Assembly: GCA_002396645.1 (NCBI GenBank)
Contig: DGYI01000034.1
Span: 5,446-69,364, forward strand
From: Firmicutes bacterium UBA5010
GTDB lineage: Bacteria; Bacillota; Clostridia; Tissierellales; Sedimentibacteraceae
Reading direction: 5' to 3'
DNA length: 63,919 nt
Positions 51,905 to 60,925 of the stretch are shown piece by piece. The stretch's first letter is position 1, and every line of letters begins with the position of its first letter. The notes beneath the pieces are model-generated. The model saw only the letters and a program-made list of their open reading frames with translations, did no database searches and was not told the DNA's origin. A program made the translations under genes and the position numbers.

Positions 51905-53086
51905 TTACTTACCAAGCAAGGTCAATACATTTTCAATTTGAAGTCTTACCCCTACCTTGAGACAGTCTTCATCTATATCAAATGTTTCTGTATGTATTGG
52001 TGATGCTATTCCTTTCGCGGAATTTCCACAGCCAAGATGGAAGAAAGCACCTTTCGCCACATCTGAAAAATATGAAAAATCTTCTGCTCCTAAGCTTGGA
52101 AATTCTTTATAAACTACATTTTCACTTCCAAGAATATTCTCTGAATTTTCTTTTATTACATCAACTACCTCATCATTGTTAATAAGTGAATTATATCCTT
52201 CGCTGAACTCTACGCTTCCTATTCCCCCATATGCAGATGAAGTAGCCTTTACTATATTTTCAATTCTTTCCTTTGCATACTTTCTGGTTTCCTCATCTAA
52301 GGCTCTCAGTGTTCCGTTAATTTTAACTTCATCTGCAATTACATTGCTATTTACTCCACCTGAAATTTTCCCAAAGGATATGACAACTGAATTCAGCGGA
52401 GATATGTTCCTGCTTACTATTGACTGTACTCCGGTAATTACATGGCCTGCAATCATGATTGCGTCTATTCCCAAATCAGGATATGCTCCGTGAGCAGATT
52501 TCCCTTTCAATGTTATGTTTATGGTATCCGTAGAAGCGTTAAGTTTTCCGTATTTGAGTTCAACTTTTCCCGCATCTATATAGGGCATTACATGAAGACC
52601 CAACACGTAATCTACTGTAGGATTCAACATGCATCCTTCCTTAACCATTCTGTCCGCACCGCCGATTGTTTCTTCTGCCGGCTGAAAAAGCAGTTTTACA
52701 TTTCCGTTTATGGATTGCTCAGAATCTGCTAATTCCTTCATTATTTTAGCAATACCAAGAACTATCGTTGTATGAGCATCATGACCGCATGCATGCATTA
52801 CACCGGGGTTTACAGAGCTATATGGCACATCATTTTTTTCATGTATCGGAAGAGCATCAATATCTCCTCGTATTGCAACTGTATTGCCGGAATTTTTTCC
52901 TCTTATAATCCCTACAATTCCTGTTTCTGAAATGTCATAATTTTCAATTCCCCATGCATTTAGGTATTCACGTATTTTCCCCTGTGTTCTGAATTCTTTC
53001 TGGCTCAGTTCGGGATTTTTGTGAAAATCTCTCCTTATTCCAACTAATTCCTCAAATATCTCATCAACTCTTTTATTAATATCCAT
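51905..53086 (-). CDS. M20 family amidohydrolase, copy 1
   Basis: 393 residues of the aminoacylase-1/hippuricase/N-acetyl-diaminopimelate deacetylase group: metal ligands in GVMHACGHDAHTT, the catalytic pair LFQPAEETIGGADRM, and the late LGAEDFSYF. Dinuclear zinc or manganese amidase releasing an N-acyl group from an amino acid. Lies 9 bp after alr in an alr-M20 operon. Close paralogue at 60926-62104 beside dapF and lysA. An acetyl-DAP deacetylase role is possible but not shown by sequence. Confidence 0.92.
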   Translation of the reverse strand: MDINKRVDEIFEELVGIRRDFHKNPELSQKEFRTQGKIREYLNAWGIENYDISETGIVGIIRGKNSGNTVAIRGDIDALPIHEKNDVPYSSVNPGVMHACGHDAHTTIVLGIAKIMKELADSEQSINGNVKLLFQPAEETIGGADRMVKEGCMLNPTVDYVLGLHVMPYIDAGKVELKYGKLNASTDTINITLKGKSAHGAYPDLGIDAIMIAGHVITGVQSIVSRNISPLNSVVISFGKISGGVNSNVIADEVKINGTLRALDEETRKYAKERIENIVKATSSAYGGIGSVEFSEGYNSLINNDEVVDVIKENSENILGSENVVYKEFPSLGAEDFSYFSDVAKGAFFHLGCGNSAKGIASPIHTETFDIDEDCLKVGVRLQIENVLTLLGK

Positions 53087-53095
53087 ATTAATCTC

Positions 53096-54244
53096 CTATA
53101 GCAAATAGTTTAATATTTTATATACTGTGTTATCCTTGATGTAAACTCTTGGTGTTCTCATAGATATACGGCATACTAATTCATTTTTATTTGTTTCTGC
53201 CAATTCTGACACATCGCTGATACTGAGAGTATTGTTTGTACCGTCTCCGTATATTATAACTTCATCGCCTTCCTTTGCTTCGGGGATATGAGTTATATTA
53301 ACCATGCATTGATCCATGCATATAACTCCTATTATAGGGGCTTTTTTCCCATGTATGGTAACGAACCCTTTGTCTCTGAGATTCCTTGGATAACCGTCTG
53401 CATATCCAAAGGGCAGTGTTGCGATAATACTATTTTTCGTTGCTTTCCATGCATAATCGTAACCCACACGTTCTCCTGCACTGAGTGTCTTGATTTGAAA
53501 AATTCTGGTTTTAAAGGTCATCGCCTGCTTTAAAACAAAGGAATCATCATCGTAAGACCTGAGTCCGTAAATAATTGCTCCCGGTCTAATCATATTTAAC
53601 CTATACTCAGGATAATCGACACCTGCGATACTGTCACATATATGTACATATTTAAATCGTATTACGTCAGATTCCAGCTTCTTTACGGCATTCATCAGCT
53701 TGTTGTATTGAATGTCGTCTTCTTCTTTTCCCGCAAGGGCAAAGTGAGAAAATATACCTTCTACTTCAAGGTTTTTTAATTCAAATATTTCATTTATTTC
53801 ATCGATGCTTTCCTGACAGTCTTTGTACCCTAAACGATTGAAGCCCGTATCGTACTTAATTTGCACAGAAGTTTTTTTGTTGTATTTTATTCCTAATTCA
53901 TTAAGTATATTTGCTTGTTTCAGAGAAAAAATTGTTTGGGTAATATCATTATTAACTATATGTTCCAAATACTCATCGGGAGTATATCCCATAATTAATA
54001 TTTTATATTTCTTATGATGCTTTCGCAGTTCAAGGGCCTCTGTCAATGTAGCAACAGCTAAATAGTCTCCCCCGTTTTCCATAATTGTTTGGGCTGTTTC
54101 TACAGCACCATGTCCATATGCATTTGCTTTTACCACTGCGGCTATAGCCACGTTATCTCCGATTTTTCTCCTGATTTGCTGCATATTGTATGCTATGTTG
54201 TCCAGGTTAATTTCTACATAGCTGTCTCTTAATAATGGCTCCAT
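53096..54244 (-). CDS. alr: Alanine racemase
   Basis: 382 residues. PLP lysine K39 in AAVVKANAYGHG, the substrate tyrosine segment ERVGYDYAW and MDQCMVNIT are all present. It interconverts L- and D-alanine for peptidoglycan. The start is at MEPLLRD, which has GGGAG 5 nt upstream; the 11 extra residues of the longer frame begin inside the preceding gene's end. Transcribed between the LD-carboxypeptidase and M20 genes. Confidence 0.96.
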   Translation of the reverse strand: MEPLLRDSYVEINLDNIAYNMQQIRRKIGDNVAIAAVVKANAYGHGAVETAQTIMENGGDYLAVATLTEALELRKHHKKYKILIMGYTPDEYLEHIVNNDITQTIFSLKQANILNELGIKYNKKTSVQIKYDTGFNRLGYKDCQESIDEINEIFELKNLEVEGIFSHFALAGKEEDDIQYNKLMNAVKKLESDVIRFKYVHICDSIAGVDYPEYRLNMIRPGAIIYGLRSYDDDSFVLKQAMTFKTRIFQIKTLSAGERVGYDYAWKATKNSIIATLPFGYADGYPRNLRDKGFVTIHGKKAPIIGVICMDQCMVNITHIPEAKEGDEVIIYGDGTNNTLSISDVSELAETNKNELVCRISMRTPRVYIKDNTVYKILNYLL

Positions 54245-54267
54245 ATCTTCTCCCGGTAATTTTATAT

Positions 54268-55200
54268 TTATGAGCATGCTCCGCTTTCGGTAAATGTCAC
54301 TTGTTTTAAATCAGCATCTATTATAACATTGGTTCCTAAAGGCAGTGTGGGCTGTGGAGAGTTATGTCCTGCTTTGAAATTATATATTATAGGCTTATTA
54401 AATTTAAGCAAGGTATTTTCAATAACTTCCATAAGAGTAAGATCAAGCCCTCCCTCATAAGCCTTTTTTTCTCTTTCACAACCTTCAAATGTTCCGAGTA
54501 TTATCCCTAAGCAATCGTTGAATTTACCTGCAAGTGCCAAGGATGTAAGCATATTGTCTATCTTGTATATATGTTCTCCGACTTCTTCGATAAATAAAAT
54601 TTTTCCTTTAGTATCTACTTCATATTTTGACCCCAAAGTAGAAACTAAAAGGGATAGATTTCCTCCTGTCAACATGCCTTCTCCTTTGCCGGTACAAAGG
54701 CTTTCCAACTGTTCATTATTTGGATTAAAATATAAACCCACAGGGTCTGCCGTAAAAATATTTTTTACAAGACTTTCTCGTGAGTATTGCGGTAGGCTTG
54801 ATGTTGCCATAGGACCATGAAATGTTACCATTTTACATATTTGATTGAATACCATGTGAAGTGCAGTAATATCACTGAATCCTACGAAGACTTTTGGATT
54901 TGAGCGTATCATTTCATAATCAAGCATATTAAGTATACGAGGGGTTCCATAGCCTCCCCTTAAGCATATTATTCCATTAATGCTCTCATCTCTGAAAGCA
55001 TCATTCACATCTTTTGCTCTTTCTTCATCTGTTGCTGCCAAGTGTCCGTAATTCGTATAGCATGTGGGAAACATTACGGGATTTAGTCCTAAGTCACGAA
55101 TTTGCATTTCTCCTTTTTTCACACTTTCTAAATCAGTAGCTGATGCTGGAGCAATTATTGCAACCCTGTCTCCTGCTTTTAACATTTTAGGTTTAATCAT
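54268..55200 (-). CDS. LD-carboxypeptidase (S66 / MccF-like)
   Basis: 310 residues. N-terminal GDRVAIIAPAS and the nucleophile serine in VGFSDITAL are S66 marks, with a C-terminal Glu/His region (FEGCERE, then AGHNSPQPTLPLG). S66 enzymes cut the L,D-bond of muropeptides during wall recycling, or inactivate microcin C-type compounds. First gene of the operon with alr and M20; the AGGAGG site is ideal. With alr it supports a cell-wall recycling role. Confidence 0.93.
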   Translation of the reverse strand: MIKPKMLKAGDRVAIIAPASATDLESVKKGEMQIRDLGLNPVMFPTCYTNYGHLAATDEERAKDVNDAFRDESINGIICLRGGYGTPRILNMLDYEMIRSNPKVFVGFSDITALHMVFNQICKMVTFHGPMATSSLPQYSRESLVKNIFTADPVGLYFNPNNEQLESLCTGKGEGMLTGGNLSLLVSTLGSKYEVDTKGKILFIEEVGEHIYKIDNMLTSLALAGKFNDCLGIILGTFEGCEREKKAYEGGLDLTLMEVIENTLLKFNKPIIYNFKAGHNSPQPTLPLGTNVIIDADLKQVTFTESGACS

Positions 55201-55518
55201 AGAATACCTCCTTGAAATATATACTCTGTCAATATAACAAAGTCTCCTATTTTTTTACTCTTTGTCCCAAATAATTTGTATCTGTCATATCAATATTAAA
55301 CATATCTGCCTCATAACACTAATTTACTATCATAATAAATTTAAAGTAATTATTTTATTTGTTTAAATTATTTTAAGCTTTAATTATTAAGCATTTTTTA
55401 ATATTCATACATTATACTATACTTTAGTATAATTTAACAATATTTTTAATTTTATGTTTATTTTTTTTTATTTTTAGTATATACTAAATTAAATAGATTA
55501 TTTCGTGGAGTAATTTTT
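55201..55518. other. Divergent intergenic, 318 bp
   Basis: AT-rich region with promoters for both directions. TATAAT at 55428-55433 and the palindrome at 55473-55488 (which contains TATACT) are the only marked elements. Confidence 0.5.
55473..55488 (+). promoter_or_regulatory. 16-bp perfect palindrome before the GerMN gene
   Basis: TTTAGTATATACTAAA, about 30 bp before the GerMN-protein start, overlaps a possible -10 (TATACT). A related ATACT-tt-AGTAT dyad lies at 55419-55430. Candidate operator; no regulator assigned. Confidence 0.45.
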
Positions 55519-56865
55519 ATGAAAACCTTATACAATATTATTTTAATTTTTTTAATTGGATTCTTTTCTTCGACATTTTTATTTATTTTGTCACCTATAG
55601 ATTACAAAGATACTATAACTATAGATGAACCCGAAAATAAAGTTGAACTTTCGCTTGCCCTGGAGGGCGAAAACACATTTACCAATCCGGAAAATATTGT
55701 AATTCAGCACTTATCAAATTTAGAGATGGAAATATCAAATTTACCTAAATATATTATTTCAGCAGATATTTATCGCGGTGATGAACTAATTAAATCAGAT
55801 ATAACAAATTTAGAGGGTACAGCTATTTCTATCGATGGAAGCAGCTATATTATAAATGCCGATAGTCCTCTGAAAACTACTATTAATATCAGTCAGGAGA
55901 AAATAGATGTAAGAGACGGTAAATACAGAATAGTATTAAAATCTAACATTATAGACAAATCCGAGAAAAATTCGGTTGAGGTTTTTGTTGAGTATGATTC
56001 CGGATTTAATTACTATGAAGCTATAAATACTGTCCCTAACAGAGATACAATGGGTCTTACATTATATTTTACCGACAGTGAAGCAAATGTCCTGATACCT
56101 GTTACACGATTTGTAGTTAAAGAAATGTCTTTGAATAAACAGGTCATACATGAATTGCAAAAAGGTCCTGCAAGTTCTTTTTTAGGCAAAACTGTTGATG
56201 AGGTAAATTATTGTATTTACAAAGATAATACTATATTTATTGATTTAGCCGTTAACAATCAATTTTATAACACAGGAAGTGCTGCGGGTGTAAATGCATA
56301 TAATTCATTTATAAAATCAATGTTTGCAATTAATAAATATTTAAGAGTGGATTATGTAAAGTTTACTGTTGACAGAAGCTCTTCCGAAGATTATTTTCAC
56401 GGACTATCCATAAAGGACTATGTGTTAAAAAATCAAAACCCTATATTATATTTCGGATATAAGGTTGATGACAGAGTTTACCTTTATGAGCATGAGCTTT
56501 CAGATATTGATTTAAGCGCAGATATGAAAACAGTATCAGACCAGATTTTAGAGCGTTATAAATCAGATCTTCCAATGAATGCTAAAAACCCAATACCTGA
56601 TGGTTTAGTCCTGAACAATGCTGTAATGGAAAATGATACTTTGGTTTTAGACTTCAATGATGCATTTAAAACAGCATTCGATGGTGATCAAAATAAAAGA
56701 AAATTTATGATAGATTCTTTGATTTACTCATTTACCAGCATTAGCGGAGTAAAAAGCGTAAGACTCACATCAGGAGGAAATCCTGTTGAAGGATTTATTG
56801 AAGGAAAGGATATAACAGGCGCGATGACAGCTCCTTCCTTTATAAATCCGGAGATTATTCCATAG
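55519..56865 (+). CDS. GerMN-domain exported protein
   Basis: 448 residues. An N-terminal hydrophobic helix (residues 5-25) anchors or exports it; there is no lipobox cysteine. Two GerMN-like domains follow the front region, at about 180-290 (LTLYFTDSEANVLIPVTR, then HELQKGPASS) and 315-440 (NPILYFGYKVDDRVYLYEHEL, then LVLDFNDAF). GerMN proteins act in spore cortex hydrolysis or cell-wall function in Firmicutes. GGAG is 8 nt before the ATG. A strong bidirectional terminator separates it from the convergent HPr gene. Confidence 0.82.
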   Translation: MKTLYNIILIFLIGFFSSTFLFILSPIDYKDTITIDEPENKVELSLALEGENTFTNPENIVIQHLSNLEMEISNLPKYIISADIYRGDELIKSDITNLEGTAISIDGSSYIINADSPLKTTINISQEKIDVRDGKYRIVLKSNIIDKSEKNSVEVFVEYDSGFNYYEAINTVPNRDTMGLTLYFTDSEANVLIPVTRFVVKEMSLNKQVIHELQKGPASSFLGKTVDEVNYCIYKDNTIFIDLAVNNQFYNTGSAAGVNAYNSFIKSMFAINKYLRVDYVKFTVDRSSSEDYFHGLSIKDYVLKNQNPILYFGYKVDDRVYLYEHELSDIDLSADMKTVSDQILERYKSDLPMNAKNPIPDGLVLNNAVMENDTLVLDFNDAFKTAFDGDQNKRKFMIDSLIYSFTSISGVKSVRLTSGGNPVEGFIEGKDITGAMTAPSFINPEIIP

Positions 56866-56882
56866 TTTTAAAACATAAAAAA

Positions 56883-56924
56883 AGGGTGTCTCAGATAGCT
56901 GAATTCAGCTACCTCAGACACCCT
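56883..56924. terminator. Strong bidirectional terminator
   Basis: A stem of 18-19 bp (AGGGTGTCTCAGATAGCTGA with its mirrored half, one or two mismatches) centred on GAATTC. On the minus strand a T7 run follows; on the plus strand TATAATTTTT. It closes both the GerMN and HPr operons. Confidence 0.95.
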
Positions 56925-56933
56925 CTATAATTT

Positions 56934-57200
56934 TTATTCATCCTCATTTATTGAAGCTAATAATTCTGATAACTCAACAATAGCAGTATCTTCATCAAGG
57001 CCTTTTGCTATAATGTTTATTTCATCTCCTTGATGCGCTCCCAATGCCATAATCCCTATAATACTTTTTCCGTTTGCTTCCTGCATATCTTTTTTAAGTA
57101 TTATCTCACTTTCAAATTCTCTGGATTTTTTGACAAATATTGCAGCAGGTCTTGCATGTAAGCCTATTCGATTGTTTATCTTTACGGTTTGAGATCTCAT
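56934..57200 (-). CDS. ptsH: HPr family phosphocarrier
   Basis: 88 residues. The phosphorylatable His15 in GLHARPAA and Ser46 in NGKSIIGIM are both present, so it can serve in the sugar PTS and in catabolite control, unlike Crh, which lacks His15. It is 2 bp downstream of whiA. In many Firmicutes crh or an HPr gene ends the rapZ-yvcK-whiA cluster; here only whiA and a NUDIX gene precede it. Confidence 0.95.
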   Translation of the reverse strand: MRSQTVKINNRIGLHARPAAIFVKKSREFESEIILKKDMQEANGKSIIGIMALGAHQGDEINIIAKGLDEDTAIVELSELLASINEDE

Positions 57201-57202
57201 TA

Positions 57203-58162
57203 TTAAATCTTACCCTCCCTTATTAATATTTCTTCTGCGATTTTTTCAATTTTTTTCAACCTATGATTTACTCCTGATTTTCCTAAAGGAGGATCAAGCA
57301 TTTCGCCTAACTCCTTCAAACTGGCATCTTCATTATCCAACCTCAAATATGCCAGTTCTCTAAGTCCTTTTGGTAGTTTATTTATGACATTATGTTTTTG
57401 CAATATCTTTATGCTGTTTTTCTGCCTTACTGATGTGTCAACAATTTTACTAAGGTTAGCGGTTTCACAATTTACAACTCTGTTAATATTATTCCTTGTT
57501 TCTTTTATGGCTCTGATATTTTCTATATTCAGAAGCGAATTATAAGCGCTCATAACATTTAAAAGATCAACAATTTTTTCACTATCTTTAAGGTAGGTTA
57601 TGTATAATTCTTTTCGTATGATGCTTTTTGCTCCTAAGTCATAATTATTTATTAATAATTCTAAATCGTGGCAATGACTTTGCTTATTGCTTACAAATTC
57701 TGCATGGTATGATTTTTCAGGATCGCTTATTGAACCGCATCCTAAAAAAGCGCCTCTTATATATGCTCTTTTACAGCAATTATCCTCAACTAAGGATTCC
57801 GGAATACCATAATTAAATTCCAGTATATTTATTTTAGAGTCTTTGCTTAATTTAGTGTCCACCAATAGTTTTTTTACATCTTCTTCATTAATTTTCACGC
57901 TGTAATTATTGTGTTTTTTTAGCCGATTGGTCCTTTTAACAGTAATTTCACTATTTGTATTATACAAATACTTTATCATCTTAAAAATTCTTCTGACAAC
58001 AGCCGCATTCTCCATCACAAATTCAATTTCGAACTTATTATATCCTTTAATCGATATATATCCTGTTGTCCTTATGAGTGCTGCTAATTCGGCAATTACA
58101 CAACATCTTTTTTCTAAGTTAAGTCTTGATATTTCATCCTTGCATCTTGAAGAAAAAGTCAT
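57203..58162 (-). CDS. whiA: DNA-binding protein WhiA
   Basis: 319 residues. The N-terminal LAGLIDADG-homing-endonuclease-like half (RGAFLGCGSISDPEKSYHAEF) and the C-terminal helix-turn-helix (SLKELGEMLDPPLGKSGVNHRLKKI) are the two parts of WhiA. It influences division and chromosome segregation in Firmicutes and is a sporulation regulator in Streptomyces. Forms an operon with the upstream NUDIX and downstream HPr genes. Confidence 0.97.
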   Translation of the reverse strand: MTFSSRCKDEISRLNLEKRCCVIAELAALIRTTGYISIKGYNKFEIEFVMENAAVVRRIFKMIKYLYNTNSEITVKRTNRLKKHNNYSVKINEEDVKKLLVDTKLSKDSKINILEFNYGIPESLVEDNCCKRAYIRGAFLGCGSISDPEKSYHAEFVSNKQSHCHDLELLINNYDLGAKSIIRKELYITYLKDSEKIVDLLNVMSAYNSLLNIENIRAIKETRNNINRVVNCETANLSKIVDTSVRQKNSIKILQKHNVINKLPKGLRELAYLRLDNEDASLKELGEMLDPPLGKSGVNHRLKKIEKIAEEILIREGKI

Positions 58163-58176
58163 ATCATCACCTAGCC

Positions 58177-58608
58177 TTATCTATCTGATATTTGATAAAA
58201 TTTCATCTCATTTATAGCTCCTTGTATGATGTTTCGTTCATCATCATATTTAGCTAATTTGCATGCCTTCTTTACAGGAATATAGCTGGCTGCGCTGAAA
58301 CCTTCATTTTTTTGAGCAGAGCATTGAATATTTTTCGATACCATTAAATACCAGTATACTTCTTTTTGTATATGCTCTCTTCCGAGCACAGATGTTCTGT
58401 TAAATCCATATTTAATTTTTCCTAAATATTTTAATAACTCAGCCTTTACTTTGCTTTCCTCGTAAACTTCTCTAAGTGCTGTTTGTTCAAGTGACTCTTC
58501 ACCTTCAACTCTACCCTTGGGAAGCACCCAATCACCATTGTATTTTCTCAGCATGAGGACATTATTTCTAAAAAAAACCACTCCTCCTGCACTTATCTCT
58601 TTTATCAT
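58177..58608 (-). CDS. NUDIX hydrolase
   Basis: 143 residues. The NUDIX box reads GRVEGEESLEQTALREVYEES, close to the consensus GX5EX7REUXEEXGU, and the N-terminus is AGGVVFFRNNVLML. It splits a nucleoside diphosphate linked to another group; the substrate (perhaps a dinucleoside polyphosphate) is unknown. The start at MIKEISAGG has AGGAGT upstream. First gene of the NUDIX-whiA-HPr operon. Confidence 0.9.
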   Translation of the reverse strand: MIKEISAGGVVFFRNNVLMLRKYNGDWVLPKGRVEGEESLEQTALREVYEESKVKAELLKYLGKIKYGFNRTSVLGREHIQKEVYWYLMVSKNIQCSAQKNEGFSAASYIPVKKACKLAKYDDERNIIQGAINEMKFYQISDR

Positions 58609-58764
58609 AATACAACTCCTATATAGCACGTAGAAATTATTATGTCACAGCCCGGTTAATCTAAGCTTTATAAATATATCCCTTTTAACAAGATGATATC
58701 GAGTTGGTTTAAGTATCATTTCAATATTGTGTCACAAGACTTAAATAATAATGCCTAACGGCAC

Positions 58765-58775
58765 TATTATATCAT
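58765..58775 (-). promoter_or_regulatory. Extended -10 promoter for the NUDIX-whiA operon
   Basis: The minus strand reads ATGATATAATA: TG plus TATAAT, an extended -10. It is about 160 bp from the NUDIX start. No good -35 hexamer is seen. The same 11 bp form the border of the palindromic repeats elsewhere, but no hairpin follows here. Confidence 0.55.
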
Positions 58776-58822
58776 ATTGAGAATGTAAAAGGAAGTATAT
58801 TTTCCTCAGTTAAAAAACAAAT

Positions 58823-59962
58823 CTATTCAGGCCTTTTTCCAAAATACTGATAAAACTCGACTTTGACGTCTCCATTAAACAATTTTCTCTTTTTATCGCA
58901 TTTTTTACCATAGTGTTTTTCAAATTCTTCGTTAGAAGTTATTATATAATTAGACCATGTTTCATTTTTCCCAAAGATTTTACCTATAGTTCTGTGTATT
59001 TCTTCTATCTCATCCTCATTTCCTATTCTGTCTCCATATGGAGGGTTAGTTATCAGTATGCCATAATCAAAAGGAGCTTTGACAAGCGAATTAATATCTT
59101 TGACCTCAAATTCTATGCAGTCCTCAACACCTGCCTCGACAGCATTTTGCTTTGTAATGGCTATTGCTCTTTTACTTATATCATAGGCATATATCTTTAT
59201 ATCGGCATTTAAATCTATTTTTTTACGTGCTTCTATCTTTGCATTTTTAAAATATTCAGGTTTTATCTTTTTCCAGCCTTCTGAAGCAAAGTTTCTGTTA
59301 AGTCCGGGAGCGATATTTCTTCCTATCAAAGCCGCCTCTATAGGAATAGTTCCTGATCCGCACATAGGGTCTAACAATATTCTGTCTTTATTCCAAAAGC
59401 TTAGCTGCACTAATGCGGATGCCATTGTTTCTTTCAATGGCGCAATGGTTGATTTTTCTCTGTATCCGCGCTTAAACAATCCCTCTCTTGACCCTGTGGT
59501 ATCCATTGAAATTGTCGCTATGTCTTTGTGAATCGAAACTAATATTGTATATTCTGCTCCATCTTCTGAAAACCATTCAACTTTATATTCTTCGGATAAT
59601 TTTTTAACTACGGCTTTTTTCACTATCGATTGGCAGTCAGGTACGCTGAAAAGCTTTGACTTGACCGATTTTCCCTTTACCGTAAATTTACCGTCGGCAC
59701 TTATCCATTCGTCCCACGGTAATTCATAAGTTTTATTAAAAAGTTCCTCAAAGCTAAGTGCCTTAAATTGTCCGAGTATAAGCATAACCCTTTCAGCACT
59801 TCTTAAATTAATATTTGTTACTGCTACATCCTCTAATTGTGCATCAAAATATATCCAGCCATTATCTGTCTCTAAGTTCTCATATCCTAATTCTTGCAAT
59901 TCTCTTTTTACTACAGCCTCTAAACCAAAGGTACACACTGCAGCAAGCCTTATCTTTTCCAT
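58823..59962 (-). CDS. THUMP-domain RNA methyltransferase (YpsC/RlmL-like)
   Basis: 379 residues. The N-terminal THUMP (about 1-160) is followed by a methyltransferase with LLDPMCGSGTIPIEAALIG (SAM site) and the catalytic TNPPYGDR (N-x-P-P-Y, N2-guanine type). It is the family of RlmL and B. subtilis YpsC, which methylate guanine in 23S rRNA. GGAGG is 10 nt before the ATG. Same strand as dapF, 42 bp downstream of it, so perhaps read with the lysine genes. Confidence 0.93.
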   Translation of the reverse strand: MEKIRLAAVCTFGLEAVVKRELQELGYENLETDNGWIYFDAQLEDVAVTNINLRSAERVMLILGQFKALSFEELFNKTYELPWDEWISADGKFTVKGKSVKSKLFSVPDCQSIVKKAVVKKLSEEYKVEWFSEDGAEYTILVSIHKDIATISMDTTGSREGLFKRGYREKSTIAPLKETMASALVQLSFWNKDRILLDPMCGSGTIPIEAALIGRNIAPGLNRNFASEGWKKIKPEYFKNAKIEARKKIDLNADIKIYAYDISKRAIAITKQNAVEAGVEDCIEFEVKDINSLVKAPFDYGILITNPPYGDRIGNEDEIEEIHRTIGKIFGKNETWSNYIITSNEEFEKHYGKKCDKKRKLFNGDVKVEFYQYFGKRPE

Positions 59963-60004
59963 GTTATGTTTATGCCTCCAACTTTCATCTTTTTGTTGTC
60001 TCTA

Positions 60005-60913
60005 TTAGCTTCTCAAATCTTCATCTGTTATTTTACCTGTGGCCACAATATTAGTATCTCCGATTAAATATATATTTTCAATAATGTTTTTATCAGATTT
60101 ATCTATCTCAACAGTTAATTCTCCGCCAGACGATATAAGCTTTATATTATTTTGCGGAAGTTCTTTCTTTAGCGATATAACTGCCGCTGCAGCTCCGGCA
60201 GCAGTACCACATGCTAATGTGAAGTTTTCAACTCCTCTTTCATATGTTCTGATAACTACACTATTGTCTATTATATCATGGTCTCGGTGAACCGAGCCCT
60301 CTAAATATCCAACCTCAATATTGATTGAGGATGCAGATATTATATCATAAAAGGATACATTGCTGCCTTTAATAAATCTTTTATTTGCTCTTATTTTTCT
60401 GGCTAATTCTAATATATCACAATTATCTGTATTATTCAAACCTTTGTATCTTATAACTACGTGTGGAAGTCCGGGATTTCCCAGTTCTATATATGAGTAG
60501 TCAAACTCGGCATCATCAATGTTGATTTTATTTTCTAAATAAATGAGTGTAGGATTGTTCAGCTTGACTTTGTATGTTCTTTTGTCGATTCTCCAGGCAT
60601 ATATATTGCCTGAGACAGTCTCTATAATCATTCTGTCTCCGGCTATTTTATTTTCATATGCGTATCGCGCAACGCACCTAGCTCCGTTTCCGCACATTTC
60701 TGCCATGCTTCCATCAGAGTTATAAAAATTCATTCTAAAATCCGCATTGCTGTTTGAGTGTTCTATAGCTATAAAACCGTCTGCTCCTATGGAGTATTTT
60801 CTTTTGCATACACGGCTGGCAAGGATTGAAAGTTTAGATTCAGATAATCCAATCTTTGTATTATCTATAATTATAAAATCATTTCCTGTACCCTGAATTT
60901 TAGTAAATTCCAT
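60005..60913 (-). CDS. dapF: Diaminopimelate epimerase with in-frame 23-residue insert
   Basis: 302 residues. The catalytic cysteines are C74 in MCGNGARC and C235 in LACGTAAGAA, as in all DapF. It converts LL- to meso-diaminopimelate for lysine and peptidoglycan. Residues 193-215 are an insertion: the flanking DII at 190-192 is repeated at 213-215, and removing the repeat unit (69 bp) gives FYDIIDNSVVIRTYERG, the expected alignment with other DapF enzymes. The insert is a copy of a palindromic repeat found elsewhere in the window. It falls on a strand-to-loop border before the second catalytic Cys. ATG at 60913 after GGGGGA; the TTG start of the longer frame is inside that site. Confidence 0.95.
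   Translation of the reverse strand: MEFTKIQGTGNDFIIIDNTKIGLSESKLSILASRVCKRKYSIGADGFIAIEHSNSNADFRMNFYNSDGSMAEMCGNGARCVARYAYENKIAGDRMIIETVSGNIYAWRIDKRTYKVKLNNPTLIYLENKINIDDAEFDYSYIELGNPGLPHVVIRYKGLNNTDNCDILELARKIRANKRFIKGSNVSFYDIISASSINIEVGYLEGSVHRDHDIIDNSVVIRTYERGVENFTLACGTAAGAAAAVISLKKELPQNNIKLISSGGELTVEIDKSDKNIIENIYLIGDTNIVATGKITDEDLRS
60269..60348. repeat. Palindromic repeat inserted in dapF
   Basis: An 11-bp direct repeat TATTATATCAT (60269-60279 and 60338-60348) encloses hairpin CTCGGT-ga-ACCGAG (60283-60296) and hairpin CCTCAAT-attg-ATTGAGG (60313-60330). The unit is 69 bp, a multiple of three and free of stop codons in the dapF frame. Matches the intergenic copy at 20252-20335 in borders, spacing and second-hairpin sequence, while the first hairpin differs by compensating base changes (CTCGAC/GTCGAG there). 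Confidence 0.85.
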
Positions 60914-60925
60914 AATCAATCCCCC

